From Pseudevernia furfuracea (Eukaryota; Ascomycota; Lecanoromycetes; Lecanorales; Parmeliaceae): DNA of 64,000 bases. Where the stretch lies: assembly GCA_022315425.1 (NCBI GenBank), contig JAIUPT010000016.1:62001-126000 (forward strand), written 5' to 3'. Shown here piece by piece: positions 45,397 through 55,928 of this stretch (positions are counted from its first letter, which is position 1; each line of letters starts with the position of its first letter). A program made the translations under genes and the position numbers. The notes beneath the pieces are model-generated. The model was not told where the DNA came from. It saw only the letters and a program-made list of their open reading frames with translations, and did no database searches.

Positions 45397-47548
45397 ATGC
45401 CTTCCTCCGACCTCAATTTCAAGATCCAGGATGAAGGCCGTCTGGCAGAGCTGGGATATACACAGGAGTTGGGGCGAGAATGGAGTCTATTACACAACTT
45501 CGGCGCGTCCTTTTCCATCATTGTGAGCCAACACCGTACCAGCAATACACCGAAACGCCCTTGCTAATGATGGCTCCAATTCCAGAGTGTGGTGACCGGT
45601 ATCACGACGTAAGGAATCACTACATAACATGCCTTCGAGGTTGCTACTGACCACCTCCAAGTCTCTTTGCCTATGGCCTCAACACGGGGGGGCCCGGAGT
45701 CATGGCCATTGGGTGGATCATCGTCAGCATGTTCAGTATGAGGACTATTTCATCATGTCTGCACATCTCGACTGACCACCTGCAGCACTCATCATCGGCG
45801 CCTGCATGGCCGAGATTCTCTCCTCGATACCTACCTCTGGAGGCCCCTACTTCTGGGCCTACATGCTCGCTCCCCAACACAATGCTCCCTTCTTCGCCTG
45901 GATCACTGGCTGGTAAGAAGCCACCGCCTTCAAACCTTGTATCGCCATCATTGACCCAATTGTCCTTAGGTTCAACCTTCTGGGACAGGTAGCCGTCACC
46001 ACCGGAATAGACTTCAGTTTGGCAAACCTAATCTCCACCACGGCCGAAGTCAGTAATGGTTACAAACCATCGTCGGGGAAGACCCTGGGGATACTCGCCG
46101 TGGTGCTGCTGTCGCATGTTCTCATCAACCTATTCAGTGTGCGCACTCTGCGATACATGATCTATACCTCCATCGTCTTGAACACTTTGGGAGTGTCATG
46201 TCTCGCTATCGCCGTGCTTGCAAAGGCACCTACGCACAAACCTGGAAAGTTTGTCTTTTCGACCTTCTACGATGGGACGGGAGTGACGGGTCATGAAGGG
46301 TGGAGCATACGAGCTTCTCCGGCATACGTTGCTGTGGTCGGAGTTCTGATGTCGCAGTACACCATTTTGGGCTTCGATGCTTCAGCCCATTTGTGTGAGG
46401 AAACCAGGAAAGCGGTTAGGGACGCTCCGTTGGGATTGCTTTCGGCGATTGCAGGGTCGTGTCTGATGGGGTTCTTTTTGATCATCGCTCTGCTATTCTC
46501 AATCCAAGACTTCCATGCTGTCAGGGCCAGCCCACTACCGGTGCTGAAAATCTTGACAGATGCGTGCGGTACAGGAGGTGGATTGGTGCTCATGGTCCTC
46601 ATCATGCTCTGCGTATGGCATTGCGGTCTCTTCAGTCTGGTTAGTACTCTGACAAGACCCTTCCGCTCACACCAATTTCTGTCCCAACTCGTCAAGTCAA
46701 GCGCGCACCACTAACGCTTTTTAGACTTCCAACTCCCGCATGATGTTCGCCTTCGCCCGTGACGGCGGCATTCCTCACCGTCTCCACATCATCGACCGCG
46801 GATTCCACTCCCCAATCCGTACGGTCCTTTTCGGTGCCAGCTGTTCCTTCCTCCTCGCTCTCCCCTCTCTTGGCTCCACGGTTGCATTCAATGGCACGAC
46901 TTCCATCGCCACCATCGGCCTCTACCTTTCCTACGGCATTCCCATTGCCATGGGCATCATGTATCCACGCAACTTCAAACGCGGACCATTCAATCTTGGC
47001 TCTGCATCCAAGCCACTCGCCACCGTTGCTTGCTTGTGGATCGCATTCATCACTATCGTGTTCTGCTTGCCAACAGAAAACCCGGTGACATCGCAAACAC
47101 TCAACTACACGCCCGTGGCCCTATCCGTCGTGGGTGTGTTCGCCTTCGGCTCGTGGTTCCTATGGGCTAGGCATTGGTTCACGGGGCGGTGCAGGCATCA
47201 TTGCAGGATTTGCATTCGGCAACTGGACTTTTTGGGCGAGGAGATGGTGTACAGATCTGACACGGTGGATAGTGATGGCCATCAGAGGCTGAAGAGTAAC
47301 GAGGGGACGAACGATGGGTTCCAGCCCAGTGATCCCGATTTCAGGAAGAGAGGGGAGAGTCGAGGGGGCATGAAGAAGGCGTGTGATCAGTAAGTGCCCC
47401 CCCCCCCCCCCCCCCACTCCTGTTCCAACCGAAATCACCCACGCGGCGCTAACGAGCGGATTTTTCAAACAGGAAAATCTCCGTCGGAAGGGAATTCGAA
47501 GTCTACTCGGCGCCTGCGAGGGAATACGAAGAAGTCGGAGAGATGTAA
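45397..47548 (+). CDS. APC-superfamily permease (fungal choline/GABA/amino-acid type)
   Basis: Seven exons (45397-45522, 45586-45608, 45662-45735, 45786-45912, 45970-46639, 46725-47389, 47473-47548) splice in phase to 586 residues. The N-terminus has the family's cytosolic lead-in (ELGYTQELGREWSLLHNFGA). The first helix is broken by SVVTGITTLFAYGLNTGGPG, the unwound substrate-binding region. CMAEILSSIPTSGGPYFWA, YTILGFDASAHLCEET and TSNSRMMFAFARDGGIP are signature blocks of the amino acid/choline transporter group. About twelve membrane spans are visible. The last intron holds a 20-C run. The final exon adds KISVGREFEVYSAPAREYEE as the cytosolic tail, and stopping in exon 6 instead would lose it. 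The substrate (GABA, choline or an amino acid) cannot be chosen from sequence alone. The gene appears intact. Confidence 0.9.
47397..47416. repeat. Poly-C run in the last permease intron
   Basis: Twenty C, six bases after the GTAAGT donor of the last intron. Confidence 0.9.
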
Positions 47549-49179
47549 AACAAACATTTGTTGCAAGCAGAGCGATTGGCGTTTTTCAAAGACTCTTGGG
47601 AATTCACAGCGCGCAAGCGTGAGGGAAAGTGTGAGGGTATCTTGGAATGTAGGTAGCAACCGACCCCACTTAAACCTGAGTAGTAAGTAGTAGTGGGGTG
47701 GATATGATTGACATACCCCCCATGTTCAAAGAAATAATCAATTCTTCCTAACCCTTTTTTTCTCACAAACACCAAAAACAGAAAATCGAAGAACAACCCG
47801 GATGGGATATACGTAGATGCCCTTTTGGCAGCCTTTTTCCTTGTTTTTGCCGCATTATCGCATCCGGGTCGCAGAAGCTGCCGCCAATCTTTCTCTCTTG
47901 TGAGCCTTTTTTACTCTTTTTTCTTCCTTCCTCCCTTCACCACATGAGTGGTACCTCTATATACTTTTTTTTCCCCCTGCGAAATGCACCCGAGCTCATA
48001 TCTCATCGGACAACTGTTCCATCCATACATACATACCTCTTAGCGGGGTGGTGAGTTAGTAATTCCAACCATCTAAGGAGAGGGGCATCAGGGGTATGAA
48101 GTCCGTGAACCTATCATCTAGGTACTTCCACTTAAAACATTGGTGTATGTACTCTTAGATACGGAGACATGATTACTCCATCTTTCCACAAGTCCGTTAG
48201 CCGGTTTCGCTTTTTTTCAATGTCAGTCAGTCAGTCACTCACTCACTCAGGACTGGACTAACGACTGGATCAACGACTGGATCAACGACTAGGTATACAT
48301 GATCGAGTAAAAAGATCACGTACGTACGGGGATCCTCGACCTCAGACCCCTACCTTACTCTAACGAACCACCTCGTCTCTAGAGTAACGCGTTGATTGCG
48401 ACAAACATGCCCCCATCGCATACGAGTAAGGTAACTTGTACCTCGTCTTCCGTTAAACCAATACACCAATACACATATATACAATATACAACACATACAT
48501 TTCTTCTAAGAAAACCCCACTCCTCCAAAGTTTTCCGAGTCCAGATTTCCATGTCTTAGTACTCTACCTACTCGTACTCAGAGTAACCATCCCCCCGCAC
48601 CCGTGTGGCAGCGTATAACTCTATCACCATCAACCTCACCGACTCACAACCGCCCCAGCTCGATCGATCGATTGATTTCAGTAAAAAGTTGTAGGAAGTG
48701 GAGAGTGTCTCGAATTTGTTTTGGTGGACAAACATCAGAGCACCCCAGTTAAGTACTGGAAAGAATTGGTGAGGGAATCGCGCCGTGTTAGGGGTAGAGT
48801 ACGAAAAGTTTGTTACAGTATGTAAGGTAAGGTAAGTAAAGTAACACGTGTAATACCGAACTTTGCGCGCGCGCGAAATGCCTTTCACGGAACGGGAGTT
48901 AAGGTAACCTAACGACTACTTTACTCTAGGGTCGGGTTTAACTTTTTTTTGGGGGGGAGGCTTGAAGCCCGAACGAAGGAGGAACCAATGATTTGAGGTA
49001 AGATTACTTAAGGTAGTGGTCCGATTCCCCGCGGGTGGTTGCGAGGATGATGTACCGTAATATACTCTAGAGCAGCGCGGCTCTTTCCAAAGCAGTTCAT
49101 CTTTCCTTACTTGCTCCACGAAGTGTGTGAAGGGGGATTGATTCGCTGTATATACAGATCGAGGTTGTAGCGCACCGCG
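47549..49179. other. Spacer with repeated GTAAG and TAGAGTAA-like motifs
   Basis: No gene is supported. Short repeats are seen: CAGT/CACT tetranucleotides and a CAACGACTGGAT duplication at about 48225-48290, and GTAAG units at about 48820-48845. Six or so copies of a TTACTCTA/TAGAGTAA-like word are scattered between 48350 and 49070. Confidence 0.5.
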
Positions 49180-50486
49180 ATGGCCGCTTGCGAGCTTCCG
49201 ACGCGGCAGTTGGGCAAGGGGTGGACCGCGGGTTAGTGCGTTGGGGTATGGGGCTATGGGGTTGAGCTGTGAGGATTTCACGGGTTGGAGTTTGGGCGTC
49301 TGGGAGGACTGATGATGGATCTGGGTGAGTAGCTACGCTCTACTGGCGATGCTGGCGAGGAAGAAAGAGCGGTTGGCGTTTCTGGATCGGGTGTTTGAGA
49401 TGGGTTGTACGTTCTGGGATACCGCGGGGGGGTACTTCTCGTTGAATGATTTGGGGAGGATGGAATGCTTCGTCGCTGACAGACAGACGCAATGAATGAT
49501 AAGAGGGTTATGGAGATAACGAAGAGCTCGTCGGCAAATGGTTCAAGCGGACTGGGAAGCGTGATCAGGTAAGCTCTACCTTCGTTTCCGGATACGAGGG
49601 TGTGGGTGTGATGCTGAGAGAGCGATAAGGTCTTTCTGGCTACCAAATTCGCTGTCAAAGGCTTAGCAGACGACACACGCATCTTCTCCAACGAGCCGGA
49701 ATACATACGAAAAGCTATCGATAAGAGTCTGAAAAGGCTGCAAACCGACCGCATCGATCTCTGGTACTGGTTAGTTACAATCTCTTCACCCCACCCCAGG
49801 CCAGGGTCACCTGCTAAGACGTGTAAACGGCAGCCACCGCTTCGACGGCAAAGTCCCCGTCGAAACCATCGTCTCCACCATGGCCTCAGCCGTCCACTCG
49901 GGCAAAGTGCGCTACCTCGGTCGCTCCGAATGCTCCTCCACTGCCCTGCGCCGCGCCATGACCATCCACCCCATCCACGCCGTCCAGATTGAATACTCCC
50001 CTTTCACGCTCGACATTGAAAACGCCTCCGGCACAACCCTGCTCGCCACATGTCGCGAGCTAGGCGTAGCGACCGTGGCGTACAGCCCGCTCGGCAGGGG
50101 AATGCTGACGGGGCGGTATCAAAAGCGCGGAGGACTTTGAAGAGGGGGATTGGAGAAGGAACATGCCTCGCTTCTCGGCGGAGAATTTCCCGAAGAATCT
50201 CGAGTTGGTGGAGAAGCTTTCTGCTATCGCGAAGGAGAAGGGGTGTGCGACGGGGCAGTTGACGTTGGCGTGGTTGATGGAGCAGGGGGCGGATGTGATT
50301 CCGATTCCTGGGACGAAGAAGGTGAAGTATCTCGAGGAGAATTTGGGAAGTTTGAAGGTCGTGTTGAGTGAGGGGGATGTGAGGGAGATAAGAGAGGCGG
50401 TTGAAGGGTGCGTAACAAGTGGAGATCGGTATCCGGGGGTTATGGCGAAGGTCTGTTTTGGGGATACGCCGGAGTTGGAAGCGTAA
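49180..50486 (+). pseudogene. Aldo/keto reductase broken by single-base insertions
   Basis: All parts of a YakC-type aldo/keto reductase are present. ATG at 49180 starts MAACELPTRQLGKG, then after a shift GPRVSALGYGAMGLS. The Asp of the active site is in FEMGCTFWDTA, followed by YGDNEELVGKWF. After a real-looking intron (GTAAGC donor at about 49570) come VFLATKFAVKG, KSLKRLQTDRIDLWYW, HAVQIEYSPF, VAYSPLGRGMLTGRY and IPIPGTKKVKYLEENLGSL, the NADPH loop. Extra bases in short runs at 49218-49221 (G), 49364-49366 (A) and 50121-50124 (A) break the frame. The joins before YSTGDAG and after WDTA also cannot be spliced in phase. As written it is not translatable into one enzyme. The 50163-50486 end is intact. 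It is either recently dead or damaged in assembly. The intact enzyme would reduce carbonyls with NADPH. Confidence 0.75.
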
Positions 50487-51220
50487 GGTGGGAAATAGAA
50501 GTGTTCACTTGGGATACTCGTATGGTCAATGAGAATAGAGTCAGCTGTGAAGTTTTATCCGCACTCCTTGCATCCTTTTCGCGCGCGGTAGGGCGAAAGA
50601 TGCATCAGATACGCGATAGTACCAGGTACTTTAGTAAATCACATCAATCCCAATCGAGCCCACCACCTGTAGCACGTGAAGGGGGGGTTTATCGGGGCCA
50701 GGTACGCCAGCCACTGTGCCATCTAGGATAACCGGGTCTTCGGCTAATCGTAAGTATCGGTCAGATCTAGTTCCATCATGATAGACATCGACAAAGTAGT
50801 CTCGCTCCTATCATCTGATGTGAGTTGCGTAAGCTCATGGATCAGGAGTATCCCAGAAGCGAGCGCCTCTTGAATAATCATCGAGACTCTTGTGCCCAGC
50901 GTCATTTCTCGTTCCCTTCTCTCACTCTGCCGTCAATTGAGGGGATCTCTGCCAATCGGTGAATGCCGACGGGCATATCATGATTAATTCCAGGGGCAAT
51001 GAATTGGGAAACACCACTGTTTTTCCCCTGGAGGTTTGTTGGGCCTAGATCAGTAGGGCTTTCGCGACTAATCTTGCCAGCGTTAATCCACTCAGGCGTA
51101 GGGTTGTTCGTGGTCCGATGGTCCCAGTATATAGGGGGACCTGGACTGCAAACCTGCAACTGCGTCAACAAAATTTCAATGCCTCCTTCGCTACATTCCT
51201 GTTCGCGCTGGGCCCATTAA
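50487..51220. other. Spacer before the LINE insertion
   Basis: No supported gene. A short G-run lies at about 50681-50687. The right end is the upstream copy of the LINE target duplication. Confidence 0.5.
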
Positions 51221-51247
51221 CGCCCCCATTGAAAGCGAGCGACCGAA
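51221..51247. repeat. Target-site duplication of the LINE, copy 1
   Basis: A 27-bp sequence beginning CGCCCCCATTG is identical to 54810-54836. The two copies exactly bracket the retrotransposon, as expected from target-primed insertion. Confidence 0.85.
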
Positions 51248-51449
51248 TTTGATTTTATACTCGTGTCTACTCAAGCTACGGAGAGTAATTACGGGCTACT
51301 GCTTAGGCTATATTGCAAGAGAAACCTTTCTCCGACTAGTCGAAACAGGGTAAAAACTCTCGCTATTCTTTCTTATCGCATCTTCTTGTCGCATAGTCTT
51401 CCTACCACACTGCGTTCCCTAGCCTGTTCGTACGAATTCGTGTGCCTTC

Positions 51450-52568
51450 TTGGAGTACTTGTTGCTGCTCCTATTATTGCCTGCCATATAGCTGCTCCTT
51501 AGCCAGCGAGAACTGTCCTAGAAGGCCAATCGAGATCAGCCATCGCGCTGCGGCCTTTGCCCCTCGCGGGGTTGTCAGCATCTCTCTCAGATCAGCTGTC
51601 CCAGCCTTCTCCAGGAGAGTTTGTCTCTCGCTCCCCAGCCTTGGGCAGAATAGGAGGACGTGTCTAGCATTCTGTTTTCTTCAGCCACACTCGCATGCGG
51701 AAGAGAGTATTTCAGGGACCCTACACATATGCAGAAAGTGTGCTAGGTCAATCTTCTCTGTTCGTAGCTGGGTTAGAGCGGAGCTCTCTGCTTTTGCTAG
51801 GCCTTCATGGAGAGATCTCCTATTTGATCATAGATCTCCCCTTTGTGCGGGGCTGCGTCGTTCTTCTGGGATCCCAGCCTGGTACTGAGCCCACACTGCT
51901 TCCCAGGCTGCTTTCTGCCAGTCTCCAACAAGGCCTCTAGCCCTTCTTGATATTCTTTCTCCGTCAGGTGTCTGCAGGGAGTCCCAATTTTCGAGTCGGA
52001 GCGTTCTTAGGGCCCACTCTTCTTTATCTTCTGCTGGGGTCTGGAGAACTGCTCGTCTTCTACCTCGTTTCTCTCTTAGCTTTCTTCGGATCCTCGCATT
52101 TCCTAGCTTCGTAACGGGGTGGCTGCCTCTAAGTGCTTGATTTCGGAGTACTGCTTGATCCATCGTGATCTGGAGAGGGGGAATCCCTGTCTCCGCTTCG
52201 ACGACTCTCTTATTGATGACTTTGTATGCCTCGGCTACTCTCCGCAGACATCCATTCTGTATAGTCTCTAGGGTCTTGACGTGAGATCGCTTGCTATCCC
52301 GGAGACCCCGTGATGTGTGCCACGTTGCTGCTGCGTATGTCATCGCTGATCGTACGACAGAGCTATACACTTGTCTTGCTTTGTTCAGTGTGGCGCCCCA
52401 TGTTGAGGCTGCAGTCATTGATAGTGCTCTGCATTGCGATTCCATCTTGGCCTTGACTTCTCTAATATGAGGTCCCCAACGGAGTTTGTCGTCGATCTGC
52501 AGTCCTAGCACGCGAATACTAGCCTTTGACTTTGCCGTTGCAGAGCCTAGGTCGACGCTGGCCCTCAT
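51450..52568 (-). pseudogene. LINE C-terminal region with zinc-knuckle end
   Basis: The region after the reverse transcriptase thumb has IRVLGLQIDDKLRWGPHI, VYSSVVRSAMTYAAATWH and KTLETIQNGCLRRVAEAYKV, the usual post-RT helices of fungal LINEs. It then runs to CRVPEILSSACECG and, past a TGA, HVLLFCPR. The last Cys/His group resembles the terminal C2HC-type knuckle of Tad-group elements. The RNase H domain found in many I-group elements is not obvious. Confidence 0.7.
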
Positions 52569-52649
52569 ATTGAACTTCCCTGAACTCCTTGTCAGGTGGA
52601 TTAGCTCGTATTTCTTTGGCGCGAACGTCGCTTCATGAGTCCCTGCCCA

Positions 52650-53868
52650 TTACAGACAGATTTCGTGTGCTTTTTTAAGAGTCTCGCAGTTTGCCTCAGT
52701 GCTCTTCCCATATGTCAGCAGATGAATATCGTCAACGAATCCTCCTACTTGCAGTTTCAACTTGGCCTCCGCACATCTCTCAATCAAGGGAGCGTTGAAG
52801 AATAGGAAAAGGATAGGCGACATCGGAGATCCCTGTGGGATCCCCGTCTCTGCAGGCTTCAGCCTGCTTGTTATTCTTCCTAGAGTGAGAGAGGTTTCTC
52901 TGTCAGTAAGGAAGCTTCTTGTCCAGTTCACAATCAGCTTCGGGATCCCCTTCTGTCTAAGATTGTGGAGCAGGCGATGGTGGGAGACGTTATCGAAAGC
53001 CCCTGTCATATCTAGTGAGAGAAGGCTAGCAACTTTGTTCTTCTCACAATCCCAGACTGTGTGCACTGCATCTACTATCGTTTCCAGGGCTGTCTCCGTA
53101 GATCTCTTCCTTCTGGCTCCCATCTGTTCTGGCGGGAGAAGGCCATTATCTTCTGCGCAGTCACTAAGTCTGCGCGCAATCACTGTCTCCAGTGCCTTCC
53201 CCAGTGTACTTAAGAGTGCTATTGGCCTGTACGACTTCGGTTCGGAGTAGTCCTCCTTCTTTGGCTTTCTTAACACAATGATGTTAGCCTTACGGAACTC
53301 CTTAGGGTGATAGCCCACGTCTACGCATGTCTGAAATAAGTGCCTAAACTTGGAGAGCAGCTTCTCTGTAACTAGCCTTAGGAAGCGATTTGGCAGGCCA
53401 TCTACCCCTGGAGCTTTGTCTGGTTTTGACCTGAAGATAGCCTTGCGTACCTCTTCCTTCGTGATCTGGCTACTCATTGACAGCGGAGAAGGATAGGCTG
53501 CTTCTAGGATATCGGAGATATCTGCCTGGGGGGGAGGAGGAAAGAAAGTCTTTCTCAGAGCATTAACTTTTTCTTCAAACGTAGTGGCTAGGCTCTCCCC
53601 TGTTCTTCTCATTGGCGGGAACTTCGACAGGGGCTTGGGGCATGTGCTGTCGTTTCTCGCCCAGCTGGCTATGCCCCAGACCCCTCTAGGTGATTGCGCC
53701 ATCTCGTGCACTCCCCTGCGAAAGTGGAGAGTCTTGGCCTTGCTTATTACCTTGTCTCTCTTCTTGAGTGCCGCTCTCCATGCATGCTCTGCGTGCTCGC
53801 TACGGCTGACTCGATATCGAAATGCCTTAGCCTTCGCTTCCTTTGTTGCTAGGCTGCACTCTCCGTCT
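52650..53868 (-). pseudogene. LINE reverse transcriptase domain
   Basis: RT motifs appear in order: KSYRPIALLSTLGKALE, LSLDMTGAFDNVSHHRL, the GIPQGSPMSP loop, and the catalytic FVDD (in place of YADD, as in Tad relatives). A TAA at 52650-52652 cuts the frame soon after the active site, where the family continues (WAGTHEATFAPKKYE follows in the same frame). A TGA lies near 53868 upstream. Confidence 0.85.
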
Positions 53869-54809
53869 CAGAATAACTTGCCTTTCCCTGACGACTTAGC
53901 CCACGATACTGTGTTCTCCACTATCTTATCAAGTCCTCTATAGAGCAGACTGACATAGTCATCGATCTGCTTCGGATTTGCTAGGGGGTCTAGTGGGAGT
54001 GTCGCGTCTAGTGCTTGAGCTTCTCTAGCTATCTCTTCTGGTTTTGCTGTCTTCCAAGCACGACGTCGCTGTTCCGAGACGCTCTCCGTTGCCAGATCGA
54101 GCTCCGTGAGTATTGAGAGGTGATCCGAGCCATGCTGCAGATCCGGTTCTACTTGGCAACGGACTATTGCCTCCGTTGCCCCTGAAGTAGTGAAGACTAG
54201 ATCGATCGCACTCTCCTATCCTCGAGATCTCCACGTTACTGCTCCCTTTGACAGGGCTAGATCCATTCTTCTCTCTGCAGTTACTGCAATCAGATCGTCC
54301 GCCTCTTTATGATACGAGAATCTGTCAGAGTTATTCCAGCTAGGATGATGCAGATTGAAGTCCCCGAGCAAGAGATGCTCCCCAGGCTCCTGCAGAAGCC
54401 CTAGAATCTGTGATAGACTAGAGGGGTTCTCTGCCGAGGATAGCGATGGGCTCGAATTGTAGATATTGTGAATTGAGAGCCTCTCGATTCGATTCGCTTG
54501 CTCTCCCTGTCTGGGCCGGATTCTCAGCGTACTTATATCCTTTGTCACGAACTCCACATCCCAGTTCTCCGGATTCAGTCTCTTGTTGATATAGAAGCAC
54601 ACTCTCGTATCCTTCCCCGAGCGGTGTGCTAGGTGAAACTGACTAGTCCCTGAGTTGTACGAGGATCCTGTGTGCGAGTTGAAGCTTGGTTCTTGGATCG
54701 CAAGTACGTCAGTATCTTGAATCCCTGCGTCTGCTAGCAAGGCAGTCATTGTTCCCAGTTCATTCCTTATGTTGTACTGCAAGATTCTCAGCGTCGCGGT
54801 ATCCTGTTC
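53869..54809 (-). pseudogene. LINE AP-type endonuclease domain
   Basis: An apurinic-endonuclease-like domain with LRILQYNIRNE, the catalytic Glu in VLAIQEPSF, LLLGDFNLHHPSW (Asp and Asn) and, after a frame change near 54220, DLVFTTS and the terminal SDH. It nicks target DNA for insertion. Only a few residues precede it before the target duplication. Confidence 0.8.
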
Positions 54810-54836
54810 CGCCCCCATTGAAAGCGAGCGACCGAA
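54810..54836. repeat. Target-site duplication of the LINE, copy 2
   Basis: Identical over 27 bases to 51221-51247. It marks the 5' end of the minus-strand element. Confidence 0.85.
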
Positions 54837-55928
54837 CACGAAATAAAAGTATGGGTACGTGATAAATAGCAGCTAGAATCAGAGAAACCTATGATTGATT
54901 AATGCCTGAGCCCGCAACATCTCGAGCACCAGCGACTTCAAACTCGGATAGTGGCTTTTATCGTCCCTCTTGTCATGTCTGGCTTCGCCTGTGCATATTT
55001 AGTAAGCTCTGGTCAGGTATAATCCCTGAGTGAGGTTCGCATGTAGTGTTTCAATGTAGCAATTCTAGTGGTCAAGTCTCCTGACAGGATGGCGTAGCAT
55101 TATATTATTCGTAGAAACCACAATTGGTGGATGGGTGATTCTCATCAACAGGGTATTTGCTCATGAGTATTTATAATCCCCATGGATAGCCGTCATGTCC
55201 ATAGAGATGAAGTATCTATTGATGTGACACAACACGTAGAGTACACCTGGACGGTCCTGGACAACACTAGTAGAACCCTAACCCTATCTTTGGGCAAGCG
55301 GCCCTTACTCGTAACGGCGCATAGATTGAACATCCCCTCGTTCGGGGACTTCTATTTGGTCTGACAGGGGGTACTCCGTGTGCCCCCAGACTGAGCGGGG
55401 CCAGGTGCAATCCCAAGCAGCTCTAAGTGCATTGTCCAAACAATACTTCAAGCTCGGCGTTATCCGAGATCCTGCCACGGGAGTCTTGACGCCCGGATGG
55501 GTGAGGTATTTATGAGATCGCACAGAAGGAGCGGTCAGGCATGCAAATGCGCAGCCCAGCCCCCCGCCGCGTCTCATACGGACGAACGGTGGGACAGGGG
55601 TACGAAGGCAATGATCTTAACAGATGCAGCACAGAGAAAAGGTCCAGCCCACGTTGCTGTGTCGTAAATGGGCAACGCGAGGTGCTTGTGGTACCGATGT
55701 CAGCCTCATGCGCAATGACGACGGCCAGCCGTTTGAGGCTCTGTGAGCAAAGAGCACAGCACAGCCCCGTTAGGCTTTCTTCAAAATTTTGCTTTCGACG
55801 CCTTCCACTCTTACAAATTACTTCTATATCCCTAGAAACGCTTTGATGTTGAGCTTTGCAATGGGGCCAGAGTATTGATTAAATATCTTGTTTGACTGGG
55901 AACGTGTGAATATAAAGATAGAACCAAC
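54837..55928. other. Spacer with a telomere-like word
   Basis: CCCTAACCCTA occurs at about 55267-55277. No gene is supported. The frame at 55541-55846 lacks protein character. The right end should contain the promoter of the C2H2 gene. Confidence 0.5.

Larger units (their letters stand above)
51248..54809 (-). mobile_element. 5'-truncated Tad-like non-LTR retrotransposon (LINE)
   Basis: A 3.56-kb element on the minus strand between two identical 27-bp target duplications. It begins directly at the endonuclease start, so ORF1 and the 5' end are missing, which is typical of aborted reverse transcription. Endonuclease, reverse transcriptase and a C-terminal domain are present in order. It ends without a poly-A tail (AGTATAAAATCAAA), as seen in several fungal I/Tad-group elements. 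Stop codons at three or more places and a frameshift after the endonuclease make it inactive. The low number of defects and the perfect duplication indicate a fairly recent insertion. Confidence 0.85.
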
